This document shows, one piece after another, positions 38,681-47,329 of a stretch of DNA of 64,000 nt (positions are counted from its first letter, which is position 1; every line of letters starts with the position of its first letter). The position numbers and the translations under genes were made by a program. The stretch spans positions 1,860,001 through 1,924,000 of the forward strand of contig NZ_CP072801.1 in the NCBI RefSeq assembly GCF_017901135.1, in the 5' to 3' direction. Source of the stretch: Thiothrix litoralis (GTDB taxonomy: Bacteria; Pseudomonadota; Gammaproteobacteria; Thiotrichales; Thiotrichaceae). The notes under the pieces were generated by a model. The model ran no database searches and had not been told where the DNA came from. It saw only the letters and a program-made list of their open reading frames with translations.

Positions 38681-38703
38681 GTTTGCCCTTTAAACTGAAA
38701 CCC

Positions 38704-38731
38704 AATTGCGAAACAAGTTGTTGCGTAATTG
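38704..38731 (-). pseudogene. Remnant of a YhcG-type gene upstream of hsdR
   Basis: The minus strand reads ITQQLVSQLG here, like AIAQQLVSQLCQL of the intact yhcG gene; the DNA matches 41817-41844 over 28 bases with two differences. The surrounding sequence shows no further similarity. It suggests that a yhcG-like gene once stood directly before hsdR. Confidence 0.5.
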
Positions 38732-38843
38732 TACTGTAACCCGTGCGCTTGTTGGGTAGATTGTTGCAGACTTCATCATAACCCCCTAGGATAAACATGA
38801 AGGGCAAGTCAACTAGAAGTGCAATCTGGACGAGGCTAATGCA

Positions 38844-39656
38844 ATGAAACAAGCGTGTAAATACAACATCATCCGTTTTCAGCCCTACCCTGAAACACAA
38901 GAATTTGCCAATATTGGTATCGTCTTGTACGCGCCTAAATCCCGTACTTTTACCTTCCGGCTGTTGACAGCCAACCGTCACGGGCGTGTTACACAATTTT
39001 TCGACACGTTGGACAAAGCAATCTTTCAGAATGCCGTAATGCTGGTGCGCGATGAGCTGAAACGTATCCAACGCATGATGGCAACGATGGAAAAGCCTGA
39101 AGCGTTGTATGACGAGTTGGTACGCCCGCGTGAAGATATTGTTGCCTACAGTGGGCACTATGTGCGCTTTACTGAAGATCCTGAAACCACGGCAGATGAA
39201 CTGTTTGAGCATTACGTTCATCACAGTTTTGCCCATCAGCAAGGGCATGAAGATCGGATGAAGGCAAGCATTGCCAAGTTACTCATCTCTCATCAGTTGG
39301 CGGCACGCTTCAAAGATCGCACGCTAGGTAATGCGTTGTATGAAGTGCGCTTGCCTTTTGTGACGGAGAGAAACAACCCGACCATCATCAAGCCAATTCA
39401 TTTCTGCCACCCGCAATCTAAACAACTGCTCAATCACGGCTTACAGTGGAAAGCCACCATGCAGCAATTGTTTCGGATGAAAGTGGCTACGCCTGAACAA
39501 ACGCTGTTTACTTATAAAGCTCCAGAGCGTGATACAGGTATTTTGCGCGATGCTTTTGAAGAAACCCGCATCCAGATAGAAGAACTCGGTATTCGGATGC
39601 TGGACATTGAGGAACAGGAACGTATCACTGCGTTTGCGCGTGAAGCTGTCGCTTGA
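38844..39656 (+). CDS. DUF3037 family protein, 270 aa
   Basis: Family opening CKYNIIRFQPYPETQEFANIGIVLYAP, followed by EELVRPRE-like DELVRPREDIV. Some DUF3037 proteins are encoded next to HipA-like kinases, but none is present here. It faces opposite to the surrounding restriction genes and is bounded on its right by a broken copy of the hsdR 5' end. Function unknown; a defence-related role is inference from location. Confidence 0.82.
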   Translation: MKQACKYNIIRFQPYPETQEFANIGIVLYAPKSRTFTFRLLTANRHGRVTQFFDTLDKAIFQNAVMLVRDELKRIQRMMATMEKPEALYDELVRPREDIVAYSGHYVRFTEDPETTADELFEHYVHHSFAHQQGHEDRMKASIAKLLISHQLAARFKDRTLGNALYEVRLPFVTERNNPTIIKPIHFCHPQSKQLLNHGLQWKATMQQLFRMKVATPEQTLFTYKAPERDTGILRDAFEETRIQIEELGIRMLDIEEQERITAFAREAVA

Positions 39657-39660
39657 TTTT

Positions 39661-39760
39661 GGAGGGGTTGCCGATGTGGTAGACGGAAATACCGCACAGG
39701 TGTTTTTCAATCGCGGCTTCAAATGCCTGTTCGTTGGTTTGACTTGCCATGTTTGCCCTT
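39661..39760 (-). pseudogene. Duplicated, internally deleted hsdR 5' end
   Basis: Bases 39686-39760 match 38616-38690 (start of hsdR, ATG and its ribosome site included) over 75 positions with one difference (39709). Bases 39664-39682 match 38516-38534 with one difference; the 81 bases in between have been deleted. It directly abuts the right end of a TnpB element. Confidence 0.9.
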
Positions 39761-41087
39761 TTGACTTCCTCCCCTCCCTAAAGGAAGGGGATTCCTAATT
39801 CATCGAGAACAGGACAACGACACCGAAATGCCATCACCACTAACATTCTCTCCAAAGGCTAGCACCGCCAGTCCGGCGGCTAAAATGTTTACCGCTGCAT
39901 TCACGTCACGGTCATGGGTTGTGCCACATTCCGGGCATTCCCAAGACCGCACGTCCAGCGGCATGTTTGCTTTCACGAACCCGCAACAGGAACAACGTTT
40001 GCTGGACGGGAAAAACCGCCCGATCTCAACGTATGTCCTGCCAGACCAACCAGACTTGTATTCAAGCTGTCGGGTAAATTCGCCCCAGCTTGCATCAGCA
40101 ATGTGTTTGGCTAGTTTCGGGTTCTTTATCATGTTCTTCACAGCAAGATTTTCAGCACAGATCACTTGGTTCTCGTTAACTAATCTGCGGGACAACTTGT
40201 GCAAGTTGTCCGAACGGCAATCGGAGATTTTCGCGTGAACACGGGCAACCTTGCGTTTAGCTTTCAACCTGTTCTTGCTACCGAGTTTTTTCTTGGCAAG
40301 ACGGCGTTGATACTTCGCCAGTTTAACCGCGTGTTGGGCGGTATGACGGGGATTGCCGGACTTGAAGCCGTCGCTAGTGACGAACAAATCCTTGATGCCC
40401 ACGTCAATGCCCACCTTTTTATCGGTGACAGGCAACAACGTGGGTTCAAATTCACACAGGCAAGACACGAAGTAGCGTCCGGCCTGATCTTTGGAAACAG
40501 TAACGGTGGTCGGGTCAGCAGGAAGCTGACGGCTCCACTTGATAGCCAACGGCTTGTCACACTTAGCCAGTTTCAGTTCACCGTTTTTAAAGGTGAAAGC
40601 TCGGTAAGTAAACTCTGCCGACTGGCGGTGTTTTTTGGATTTGAAGACAGGGTATTTTGCCCGGCCTTCAAAGAAGTTCTTGAATGCGGTTTGCTGGTTC
40701 CGCAAGCATTGTTGCAGCGGAACACTGGAAACATCATTCAGGAACAGGGACACAGGGAGCTTCTTGATGGCGGTCAATCTGGCGTTTGCGCCCGTATAAC
40801 CGACTTTTGCCTGAGACTGGTAATACGCATCAGTGCGGTAACGCAAGATGCTGTTGTACACGTAACGCACACATCCGAACGTCTGAGCCAGCAGCTTTTC
40901 TTGCTGCTGGTCAGGGTAGAATCGGAATTTATAGGCGCGTTTCGTTTTCATGTTTCACCTTTTACTACATATCATGTGAAAGTTAAATAACTAAAGGTAG
41001 CCTAACGAAAAGAGGAGCGAGAACAGGGTCGGCTAACGCCGACGCGCTATCCCTCCCCGACCTAAAGGACGGGGTATCTCGCGCAAG
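39761..41087 (-). mobile_element. IS1341-type TnpB-only element 1
   Basis: Left end near 41087 (GCGCGAGATACCCCGTCC on the minus strand, with a hairpin around TTTAGG and then GGGATAGCGCGTCGGCG); right end with the hairpin CCCCTTCCTTTAGGGAGGGG and terminal GTCAA at 39761-39765. No tnpA is present, so mobility would depend on another element. The left end provides the last codons of the neighbouring yhcG gene. Boundaries are uncertain by a few bases. Confidence 0.8.
39800..40951 (-). CDS. tnpB: TnpB RNA-guided nuclease (OrfB/IS1341), 383 aa
   Basis: Complete, with an N-terminal OrfB domain (KRAYKFRFYPDQQQEKLLAQTFGC), RuvC residues in GIDVGIKD (about D183), CAENLA (about E267) and THDRDVNAA (about 347-349), and a zinc ribbon (CSCCG, CPEC). 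It is about 90 percent identical by eye to the copy at 58351. TnpB enzymes use an RNA from the element's right end to cut DNA next to a target-adjacent motif. All catalytic positions appear present. Confidence 0.93.
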   Translation of the reverse strand: MKTKRAYKFRFYPDQQQEKLLAQTFGCVRYVYNSILRYRTDAYYQSQAKVGYTGANARLTAIKKLPVSLFLNDVSSVPLQQCLRNQQTAFKNFFEGRAKYPVFKSKKHRQSAEFTYRAFTFKNGELKLAKCDKPLAIKWSRQLPADPTTVTVSKDQAGRYFVSCLCEFEPTLLPVTDKKVGIDVGIKDLFVTSDGFKSGNPRHTAQHAVKLAKYQRRLAKKKLGSKNRLKAKRKVARVHAKISDCRSDNLHKLSRRLVNENQVICAENLAVKNMIKNPKLAKHIADASWGEFTRQLEYKSGWSGRTYVEIGRFFPSSKRCSCCGFVKANMPLDVRSWECPECGTTHDRDVNAAVNILAAGLAVLAFGENVSGDGISVSLSCSR

Positions 41088-42151
41088 ATAGATGAATTGT
41101 CGTCAGTCTCTTGCCAGAACTCTGCCTCGATCTCTTCCACACTAGGTAAGCTGGGCTTTAAATCGTTGGGTAGCGACTTGGTTAATTGATATTCGGATAC
41201 ACCAATCGGTTTGTTGATGTCGCTGAGTGCGTATTCCACTACCATCCGATCTTTGTTTTTGCACAGCAGTAAACCAATGGTTGGCTCATCGCCGGGGCGA
41301 CGCAACTGCTCATCGACGGCTTTGATGTAAAAATTCAACTTTCCTGCGTGTTCCGGTTCAAAATCGGTGATTTTCAGTTCGATGACAAGATGGCAATGCA
41401 GGCGTGTGTGGTAAAACAGCAAGTCCAGATAGAAATCGCGCTCGCCTACCGTGATGGGTACTTGCTGCCCCATGTAAGCGAAGCCTGAACCCAATTCAAG
41501 CAAAAATTGGGTGATATGCTTCACCAAACTTTGCTCAAGTTCGCGTTCGTTGTAATCCTTGCTCAAGGTTAGGAAATCAAATACATACGGGTCTTTGATG
41601 GATTGTTGGGCTAGATCGGACTGGGTAGCAGGCAAGGTTTGTGCAAAGTTGGTGGTGGCTTTGCCTTCACGTTGCCATAAACCGGACTCGATTTGGTGGA
41701 CGAGAACGGCACGACTCCAACCATGAACCAAGGTGTTTTGTACGTAATACAAGGCTTCGGGGCAACTTTGACTTTTGCTAATGATGGCGAGATTATGCCC
41801 CCAAGGTAGCTGGCATAATTGCGAAACAAGCTGTTGCGCAATTGCGTTATCACCCTCTGTGGTTTCAGCCCAATAACTTCTCCACTGACGGATCAACTCC
41901 AGATTACGCTTGGAGAAGCCCTTCACCGCTGGAAATTCCGCCATCAAGTCTTTGCTCAATTGGGTTAGAAAACCATCACCCCATTGAGTTTGTTGCTGTT
42001 TGGCTAGAATTTCACTCCCTAGATGCCAGTAAAATTGCAGCAGTTCTTGATTGACCTTGATCACGGCTTTTAGCTGGGCTTGATAAAACTGCTGTTTTAG
42101 CTCTCGAACCCAGTTGATGTACTGGGTATCTTTGATCGCTTTGCTCATCAC
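41033..42151 (-). CDS. YhcG-type PD-(D/E)xK nuclease (DUF1016), 372 aa
   Basis: N-terminal DUF1016 helical domain (INWVRELKQQFYQAQLKAVIKVNQELLQFYWHLG), then a nuclease domain with GERDFYLDLLFYHTRLHCHLVIELKI, holding the D...ExK residues. Such proteins are common between hsdS and hsdR. The ATG overlaps the hsdS stop by 4 bases. The last residues (EIPRPLGRGGIARRR) come from the TnpB element's left end, so the native C-terminus was replaced. Confidence 0.9.
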   Translation of the reverse strand: MMSKAIKDTQYINWVRELKQQFYQAQLKAVIKVNQELLQFYWHLGSEILAKQQQTQWGDGFLTQLSKDLMAEFPAVKGFSKRNLELIRQWRSYWAETTEGDNAIAQQLVSQLCQLPWGHNLAIISKSQSCPEALYYVQNTLVHGWSRAVLVHQIESGLWQREGKATTNFAQTLPATQSDLAQQSIKDPYVFDFLTLSKDYNERELEQSLVKHITQFLLELGSGFAYMGQQVPITVGERDFYLDLLFYHTRLHCHLVIELKITDFEPEHAGKLNFYIKAVDEQLRRPGDEPTIGLLLCKNKDRMVVEYALSDINKPIGVSEYQLTKSLPNDLKPSLPSVEEIEAEFWQETDDNSSILREIPRPLGRGGIARRR

Positions 42152-43509
42152 GGACTCCCCGCCATTGCCACCATTTCCGACGTGACCCTAATCTTACCCG
42201 TCACCGCGCTGTTAATCAGCGTGGTTTTATACTCCCGCAACTTCTCGATCTGCTGCTGTTGTAATGACAAGGCATCATCAATTTTTAGAAAAGAACTTCT
42301 AATAAAATTAATTATTTCTTTTTGTTCATCTATACTTGGCAATGGCATATAACAATTTTGCACTGTATTTAAATATACGCCAGGTTGCGCCGAAAAACCT
42401 GCATTATTCCATAAATAAGCTTGGAAAGCAGGACTTCTCATAAAGTAAGCAAGAAACTCATTATTACACCGAGAATTAACACGGATAGTAGATAGGCTTC
42501 GTTGCGTAACAAACTCTTCTTCTATCTTTTTTATAATAGCCACTTTACCTAAAGTTGCACCCACGATCGCAAGTTGAATATCATCCTCTTGAATCAAAAA
42601 TTTAGAACTTATTTCTTTAAAATGCTTAAAAGACACCCGACTATCATCTTCTCGAAAAAAGAATGCATCATTAATAATATTTCTCACACTTAGTAACCTA
42701 TAACCTTCTTCCACTCTGGGATAAGATCCATGAGTACCATCGTATATAAACTTACATGCCAACTTTAGTTTTAGGCACTCCCAATGCGCCGGAATCTCCC
42801 CAATCCACTCCACCCCTGAGTTTTTCATCGGCACAGTCGGGTCTAAGCCTTGGGTAACAGCTTGTTGGATAAGGATTTGCTTGCGCTCTTTCAATAAGGC
42901 GATTTGCTGCTCTTTAATGGCAATGGCTGCGTCGATTTGCGCGGTTTTTTGGTTGAGGAAATGGGCGATAGCGGTTTGTTCTGTAATTGGCGGATATGAA
43001 ACCACGTAACCATTAATATCCGATGGAGCAATATGGGGTATCATTGGGTCTGTCTTGGCAGTATTAACCCAATCTAAAAAACGAACAGATGCAATATTCC
43101 AAAATAAAAATCTTGGCACAAGATTTCCTTTAGCTCTTAATCTCGCAACCCGTTGAAGCAATAAAAGAGGAAGATCATCTACATTAATCTGACAAAAATT
43201 CTTACCGACTTTTGAACCATCCATTCCTATTAAAATATCACCATCACACAACACATATTTTTTAAGCTCTGACGTAACCTCTGACCAATAAGCCGTATCT
43301 TTCCAATCAAGGCGACCTTCTTTTACATTGATGCCACGAGTCAACTTTACTCCTTCAGTTAAATATTTTCGGCTATTAAAAGGATAGCCAGTCAATAATT
43401 CTATATCGGCTTTGATTCTATTCACAGTCCAATGAGATGGGATTTTGCCGAGCCATTCGATGCTGGAGTTTTTGTAGGTTTCGTATTTGGGGAGGGTTTG
43501 CAGAGTCAT
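42148..43509 (-). CDS. hsdS: Type I restriction specificity subunit, 453 aa
   Basis: Two target-recognition domains with the conserved hinge helices (IGEIPAHWE-type starts at IEWLGKIPSHWTVNR and VEWIGEIPAHWECLKL; helices AIAHFLNQKTAQIDAAIAIKEQQIALLKERK and SLQQQQIEKLREYKTTLINSAVTGKI). The TRD parts (about 42250-42770 and 43000-43400) are far richer in A and T than the conserved helices, a sign of TRD exchange. Determines the DNA sequence recognised by the complex. Confidence 0.95.
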   Translation of the reverse strand: MTLQTLPKYETYKNSSIEWLGKIPSHWTVNRIKADIELLTGYPFNSRKYLTEGVKLTRGINVKEGRLDWKDTAYWSEVTSELKKYVLCDGDILIGMDGSKVGKNFCQINVDDLPLLLLQRVARLRAKGNLVPRFLFWNIASVRFLDWVNTAKTDPMIPHIAPSDINGYVVSYPPITEQTAIAHFLNQKTAQIDAAIAIKEQQIALLKERKQILIQQAVTQGLDPTVPMKNSGVEWIGEIPAHWECLKLKLACKFIYDGTHGSYPRVEEGYRLLSVRNIINDAFFFREDDSRVSFKHFKEISSKFLIQEDDIQLAIVGATLGKVAIIKKIEEEFVTQRSLSTIRVNSRCNNEFLAYFMRSPAFQAYLWNNAGFSAQPGVYLNTVQNCYMPLPSIDEQKEIINFIRSSFLKIDDALSLQQQQIEKLREYKTTLINSAVTGKIRVTSEMVAMAGSP

Positions 43510-43817
43510 GGTTGTTCCTCATGGGCATTGTGCTGGAGTTGCGCCTGTACCTTGATGCGCTCCTGTTCCAATTCGCGCTTGAGTTCTTCTTCGGTCGGCA
43601 GGTATAGCAAGTATTTGGCGGCAAACAGTTGCGCACTATCCGTCAGCACCGAATACTTCACCACCGCCTCACTTTTCTGACTGCACAAAATCAAGCCAAT
43701 GTAATAGAATTTGCCGATTTGCCGCTCCAAAGCCCGCACACTCCAATGATGATCAAGGGCTTCCAAGGAACGCAGCGATTTATATTTAACCTCATCAAAA
43801 TCGTCCCTTAACATCAA
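43506..43817 (-). pseudogene. Chimeric fragment with YhcG C-terminal tail, 103 aa
   Basis: The second half (YYIGLILCSQKSEAVVKYSVL, and QLFAAKYLLYLPTEEELKREL) is the conserved tail of a YhcG/DUF1016 nuclease of another subtype; the catalytic part is missing. The first 20 residues (DFDEVKYKSLRSLEAL) resemble the HsdM tail FNKYFYRHKPLRSLEAV. Overlaps both neighbours by 4 bases, so it may be translated. A relic, unless it works as a small accessory protein. Confidence 0.65.
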
Positions 43818-44305
43818 CTTTCTCCAGCCATGAATCTGGCACGCTCAACCAGCCCCGCCGCCAATCGGTAATCATGCGCCAGCATTTGCTCCAGTAACGG
43901 GCTGATGGCGTCTACCAAACCTTCCTGTTTGGCAACCAACAACAAGCCGACAGTTCCCAACACACTGATATGCTCGCGTTTGGCAACCGCTCGCCCACGC
44001 TTTTCATCCATCAAAACAGGACATCGGGACTGCCTAGCCAGCAAAATGGCTTGGGTTTCACCGTCATCCAGACCAAAATCGAGGTAATCAGTATCATCCT
44101 GCGCAATATCACCAACCACCTGTACATGCTGCGCCACAAAATCTGCAATCCTCTGGCTATCTTGCCGATGCGCCAACGTCGTCGCTTCCAACAATACCGT
44201 TTCAGGAATCCTGATGGTCTGGTAACGCTGCACCAGCAAATGCAAACGGTCGATTTTCGCCAGAATAACCAACGGCCCAGTATCCGCAACGATCAGCGAC
44301 TTCAC
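43814..44305 (-). CDS. DUF3368 PIN-domain toxin, 163 aa
   Basis: PIN-like ribonuclease fold: VADTGPLVILAKI, then GLDDGETQAILLA and CPVLMDEKRGRAVA supplying acidic residues. The start overlaps the antitoxin gene by 4 bases. Type II toxin-antitoxin pair inside the hsd cluster, between hsdM and hsdS. Intact, unlike the pair at 8463. Confidence 0.88.
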   Translation of the reverse strand: MKSLIVADTGPLVILAKIDRLHLLVQRYQTIRIPETVLLEATTLAHRQDSQRIADFVAQHVQVVGDIAQDDTDYLDFGLDDGETQAILLARQSRCPVLMDEKRGRAVAKREHISVLGTVGLLLVAKQEGLVDAISPLLEQMLAHDYRLAAGLVERARFMAGES

Positions 44306-44628
44306 AACGCAGCCGCCTCAAGCTCTGCCTCCAGTTCATCGGGCGAGTAATCCACCACGGGTATACCGATACGGCTCAAATGTTCTGAGAACAACACATA
44401 CGCCATACCCGCCATCTTGGCAGCTTTGCCTAATGATAAAACGCCTTCCTTGAACAAATGTTCGGCCAAGGCAACCCTAACCCCCCGATCCAGCAAAGTG
44501 TCAGTAAATGGCAAGGCAACCATAATTGGCTGTCCCCGTTTGGTAATCAGTGACACATGCCCGATCTCTGCCTCACGGGTCAATTCACCACTGCGCTCAC
44601 GCAAATCACGGATAGAGAAAGTTTGCAT
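44302..44628 (-). CDS. Phd-like/UPF0175 fusion antitoxin, about 108 aa
   Basis: The N-terminal half is a Phd/YefM-type antitoxin domain (MQTFSIRDLRERSGELTREAE and VSLITKRGQPIMVALPF); the C-terminal half has the UPF0175 block (LAEHLFKEGVLSLGKAAKMAGMAYVLFSEHLSRIGIPVVDY). ATG 44628 matches the usual Phd start; an ATG at 44661 would add a KRKRYW-containing leader. Autoregulation through the Phd domain is likely. Confidence 0.85.
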   Translation of the reverse strand: MQTFSIRDLRERSGELTREAEIGHVSLITKRGQPIMVALPFTDTLLDRGVRVALAEHLFKEGVLSLGKAAKMAGMAYVLFSEHLSRIGIPVVDYSPDELEAELEAAAL

Positions 44629-44679
44629 AATCCAGTACCTTTTTCGCTTAATGTTCCCCATAATGGTAGCACATCAAGG

Positions 44680-47037
44680 CTACTGCGGAATCCCCAGAAT
44701 TTCGGCAATCAAGCCATCGGCTTTACGTTCCAGTGCCAAAATATCCGCCGCCACCGCTTCCAAGGAACGCAACGGTTTGTGGCGGTAGAAATACTTGTTG
44801 AAGCTGATTTCATAGCCAATTTTCACCGACTCCATGCTCAGCCAAGCCTCGGCGACGTGCGGTTTGACTTCATCGAGGAAGTATTGGTAAATGCTGTCTT
44901 TGAGCGGAATCGACTCGCTATCGCGCAAATCCGCGCTGGTTTCATAGGTGAGGTATTCGCCCTTTTTGCCTGTCGGGTAGTAGCCAAAATCCGGTAAATC
45001 ATCCACCACGCAATCATAGCGTTCCAGCAACGCATCCATGTCTTTGCCCGCGAGCTTCACCACCTTTTTGATAACCTTAGCGGCGCTTTCGTCATACCAA
45101 CTCACCGCATTCAGAAGGGCGTTCTTTTCGGAAGCAGACAGCTTGATGGCGCGGGTTTTCAACGCAGCATCCACCTGCTCTTTGAACAGGTTAAAGTCGT
45201 CAAATTCCGCATCACCCAACTCAGCCATGAGTAACTGCGCCTTCTCGAATACCTGTTTCAAGCCCAACCAGGCTTGCACATCCAGCAGCTTGGCTTTTGC
45301 CTTAGCGTTGAGGCTAATCGCATTGTCGTCGCACCAACCAAGAATGGCTTTTTCCTGCGCCTTCAACACGCCAGCCTCATACACCTTGTCGCCATGCGTG
45401 CTGTACAGGTATTCCATCACCTCCGCCAAGGCTTTATCAAAGCGCAACGGCGCGAGCGCCTCCGCCGAGAAGCGGGCTTTACGCCGATCCGGGCGTTCAA
45501 TCGTGACTTTGTAATAACCAAAATCATCCTTGCGAAACACCTTGCTGGCAATGCCGATGGGGTCGCCATTGGCATCCAGCTCGCGCTCAATGGCGGCACA
45601 ATCCAGATAGGTCTGGGTAATTTGCTGAATATGTTCCGGGGCAAACTCGCAGTTTTTATTGCCAAGATTTTTACGCAGCTTACGGTACAACAAGCTGGCA
45701 TCAATCAATTGCACCTTGCCTTTGCGCCCCTCTGGTTTATTGTTATTCAGCAGCCACACGTAAGTCGTAATGCCGGTGTTGTAGAACAGATTATTCGGCA
45801 ACTGCACAATCGCATCCAGCCAATCGTTTTCGATAATGTAACGGCGGATATTGCTTTCCCCGCCCCCCGCATCACCCGTAAACAGGCTGGAACCGTTATG
45901 CACCGAAGCAATGTGGCTGCCCCCTGCTTTCATTTTGCTGACCATTTCCATCAAAAACAGCAATTGTCCGTCACTGGAACGCGGCGTGGCATCCACCACT
46001 TCAAGCTTGCCCCAATAATCTTCCAGCGTCACTTTGAAGCGTGGGTCGATAACATCCGCGCCGTCTTTAATGTTCTTTTGCTCCGAAGCCCAGCTCTTGC
46101 CATAGGGTGGGTTGGAAAGCATAAAGTCAAAACGGTCAGCGGCGAATTCATCGGTGGAAAGCGTCGAGCCGACTTTGATGTTTTCCGGGTTATTGCCCTT
46201 GATCATCATGTCGGATTTGCAAATGGCGTAGGTTTCGTCGTTGATTTCCTTGCCATACAAATGCACATCACGCCGGGTCGTCGTGCTGGGGTACTTGTCT
46301 TCGATGAAGTTCTGCGCTTCGGTGAGCATCCCACCGCTACCACACGCCGGGTCATACACGGTCAAGGTCAGCGGCAAGTCGGTTTTGATTGGGTCAAACA
46401 CCAAGTGGGTCATCAGCTCAATCACTTCACGCGGGGTAAAGTGTTCACCTGCCTCTTCATTATTTTCTTCGTTGAATTTGCGGATCAGCTCTTCAAACAC
46501 ATAACCCATACCGAGGTTGGTCAGTGCGGGGAGTTTATTCCCATCGGGGTCTTCGGCAATGTCCGGGGTGAGGTTGATGTACAGGGAAATGAATTTTTCC
46601 ACCACATCCAGCAACACTTGCTTGGAAGCCATGTGGCGGATTTGTGCTTGCAGGTTGAAACGCTGAATGATTTCCTTGACGTTTTCACTGAAGCCCAACA
46701 GGTATTCTTCAAAGTTTGCCAGCAAAATTTGTTGGTTATTAGTAGCAGTGCTGAACAGGCTTTTCATCGTCCATTTCGAGGTATTGTAGAACACGTAACC
46801 GGAGGCGGCTTTTAATGGCTCGTCATCCAGTTCGGTTGCGTGCATTTCCTCTTGCTGGAATTTAACCTCTTCCAATACCGCTGGCTTACTGGTTTCCAGC
46901 AGCGTGTCGATACGGCGCAGCACCACCATCGGCAAAATCACATCGCGGTACTTGCCGCGCACATACACATCGCGTAAACAGTCGTCGGCGATAGCCCAAA
47001 TGAATGAAATGAGTTTGTTGTGTACGCTGTGATCCAT
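44680..47037 (-). CDS. hsdM: Type I restriction methyltransferase subunit, 785 aa
   Basis: N-6 adenine methylase. HsdM_N helical domain, then motif I YDPACGSGGMLTEA (about 228-241) and motif IV NPPY (309-312). It has a long C-terminal region (about 500-785) that is helical and absent from the 500-residue EcoKI form. First gene of the cluster; GGAAGG is located just before ATG 47037. Confidence 0.96.
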   Translation of the reverse strand: MDHSVHNKLISFIWAIADDCLRDVYVRGKYRDVILPMVVLRRIDTLLETSKPAVLEEVKFQQEEMHATELDDEPLKAASGYVFYNTSKWTMKSLFSTATNNQQILLANFEEYLLGFSENVKEIIQRFNLQAQIRHMASKQVLLDVVEKFISLYINLTPDIAEDPDGNKLPALTNLGMGYVFEELIRKFNEENNEEAGEHFTPREVIELMTHLVFDPIKTDLPLTLTVYDPACGSGGMLTEAQNFIEDKYPSTTTRRDVHLYGKEINDETYAICKSDMMIKGNNPENIKVGSTLSTDEFAADRFDFMLSNPPYGKSWASEQKNIKDGADVIDPRFKVTLEDYWGKLEVVDATPRSSDGQLLFLMEMVSKMKAGGSHIASVHNGSSLFTGDAGGGESNIRRYIIENDWLDAIVQLPNNLFYNTGITTYVWLLNNNKPEGRKGKVQLIDASLLYRKLRKNLGNKNCEFAPEHIQQITQTYLDCAAIERELDANGDPIGIASKVFRKDDFGYYKVTIERPDRRKARFSAEALAPLRFDKALAEVMEYLYSTHGDKVYEAGVLKAQEKAILGWCDDNAISLNAKAKAKLLDVQAWLGLKQVFEKAQLLMAELGDAEFDDFNLFKEQVDAALKTRAIKLSASEKNALLNAVSWYDESAAKVIKKVVKLAGKDMDALLERYDCVVDDLPDFGYYPTGKKGEYLTYETSADLRDSESIPLKDSIYQYFLDEVKPHVAEAWLSMESVKIGYEISFNKYFYRHKPLRSLEAVAADILALERKADGLIAEILGIPQ

Positions 47038-47329
47038 AACCTTCCCTAAATGTTGCGTAAGGCGCTCACCCTAGCAGTTTGTCTGCAACAGGCAAAGCAA
47101 TCAGTGAGCTCCTGATCACTTTTGACCAGTCAGAACCTTTCGCGGACGGTATTGAAACACTGCCGTTCTGGGAGATATTTGCCTGAAACGACACCATCTC
47201 AGTATGGATACTTAGCACGAGCCTATTTCAGATTGAAAGCGCATGTTACATAATACGACCTGTATACGCACAAAAAACACTTTCACTTTAAAAACAGTCA
47301 GTTGAAAAACTTCCAGGAGACCCCGACCA
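47038..47329. other. Intergenic region before the carbonic anhydrase gene
   Basis: 292 bases without a convincing gene. One short open stretch on the plus strand (about 47050-47188) ends ETLPFWEIFA and could be the tail of a decayed protein. The part near 47230-47260 is AT-rich (CATAATACGA) and may be the promoter of the next gene. Confidence 0.4.

Noticed and set aside
45274-46815. A 513-codon open frame antisense to hsdM
   Set aside because: Antisense shadow of the methylase; no family features.
47050-47188. Short open stretch ending ETLPFWEIFA as a gene
   Set aside because: No start or ribosome site, an in-frame stop just upstream, and no family match that I know.
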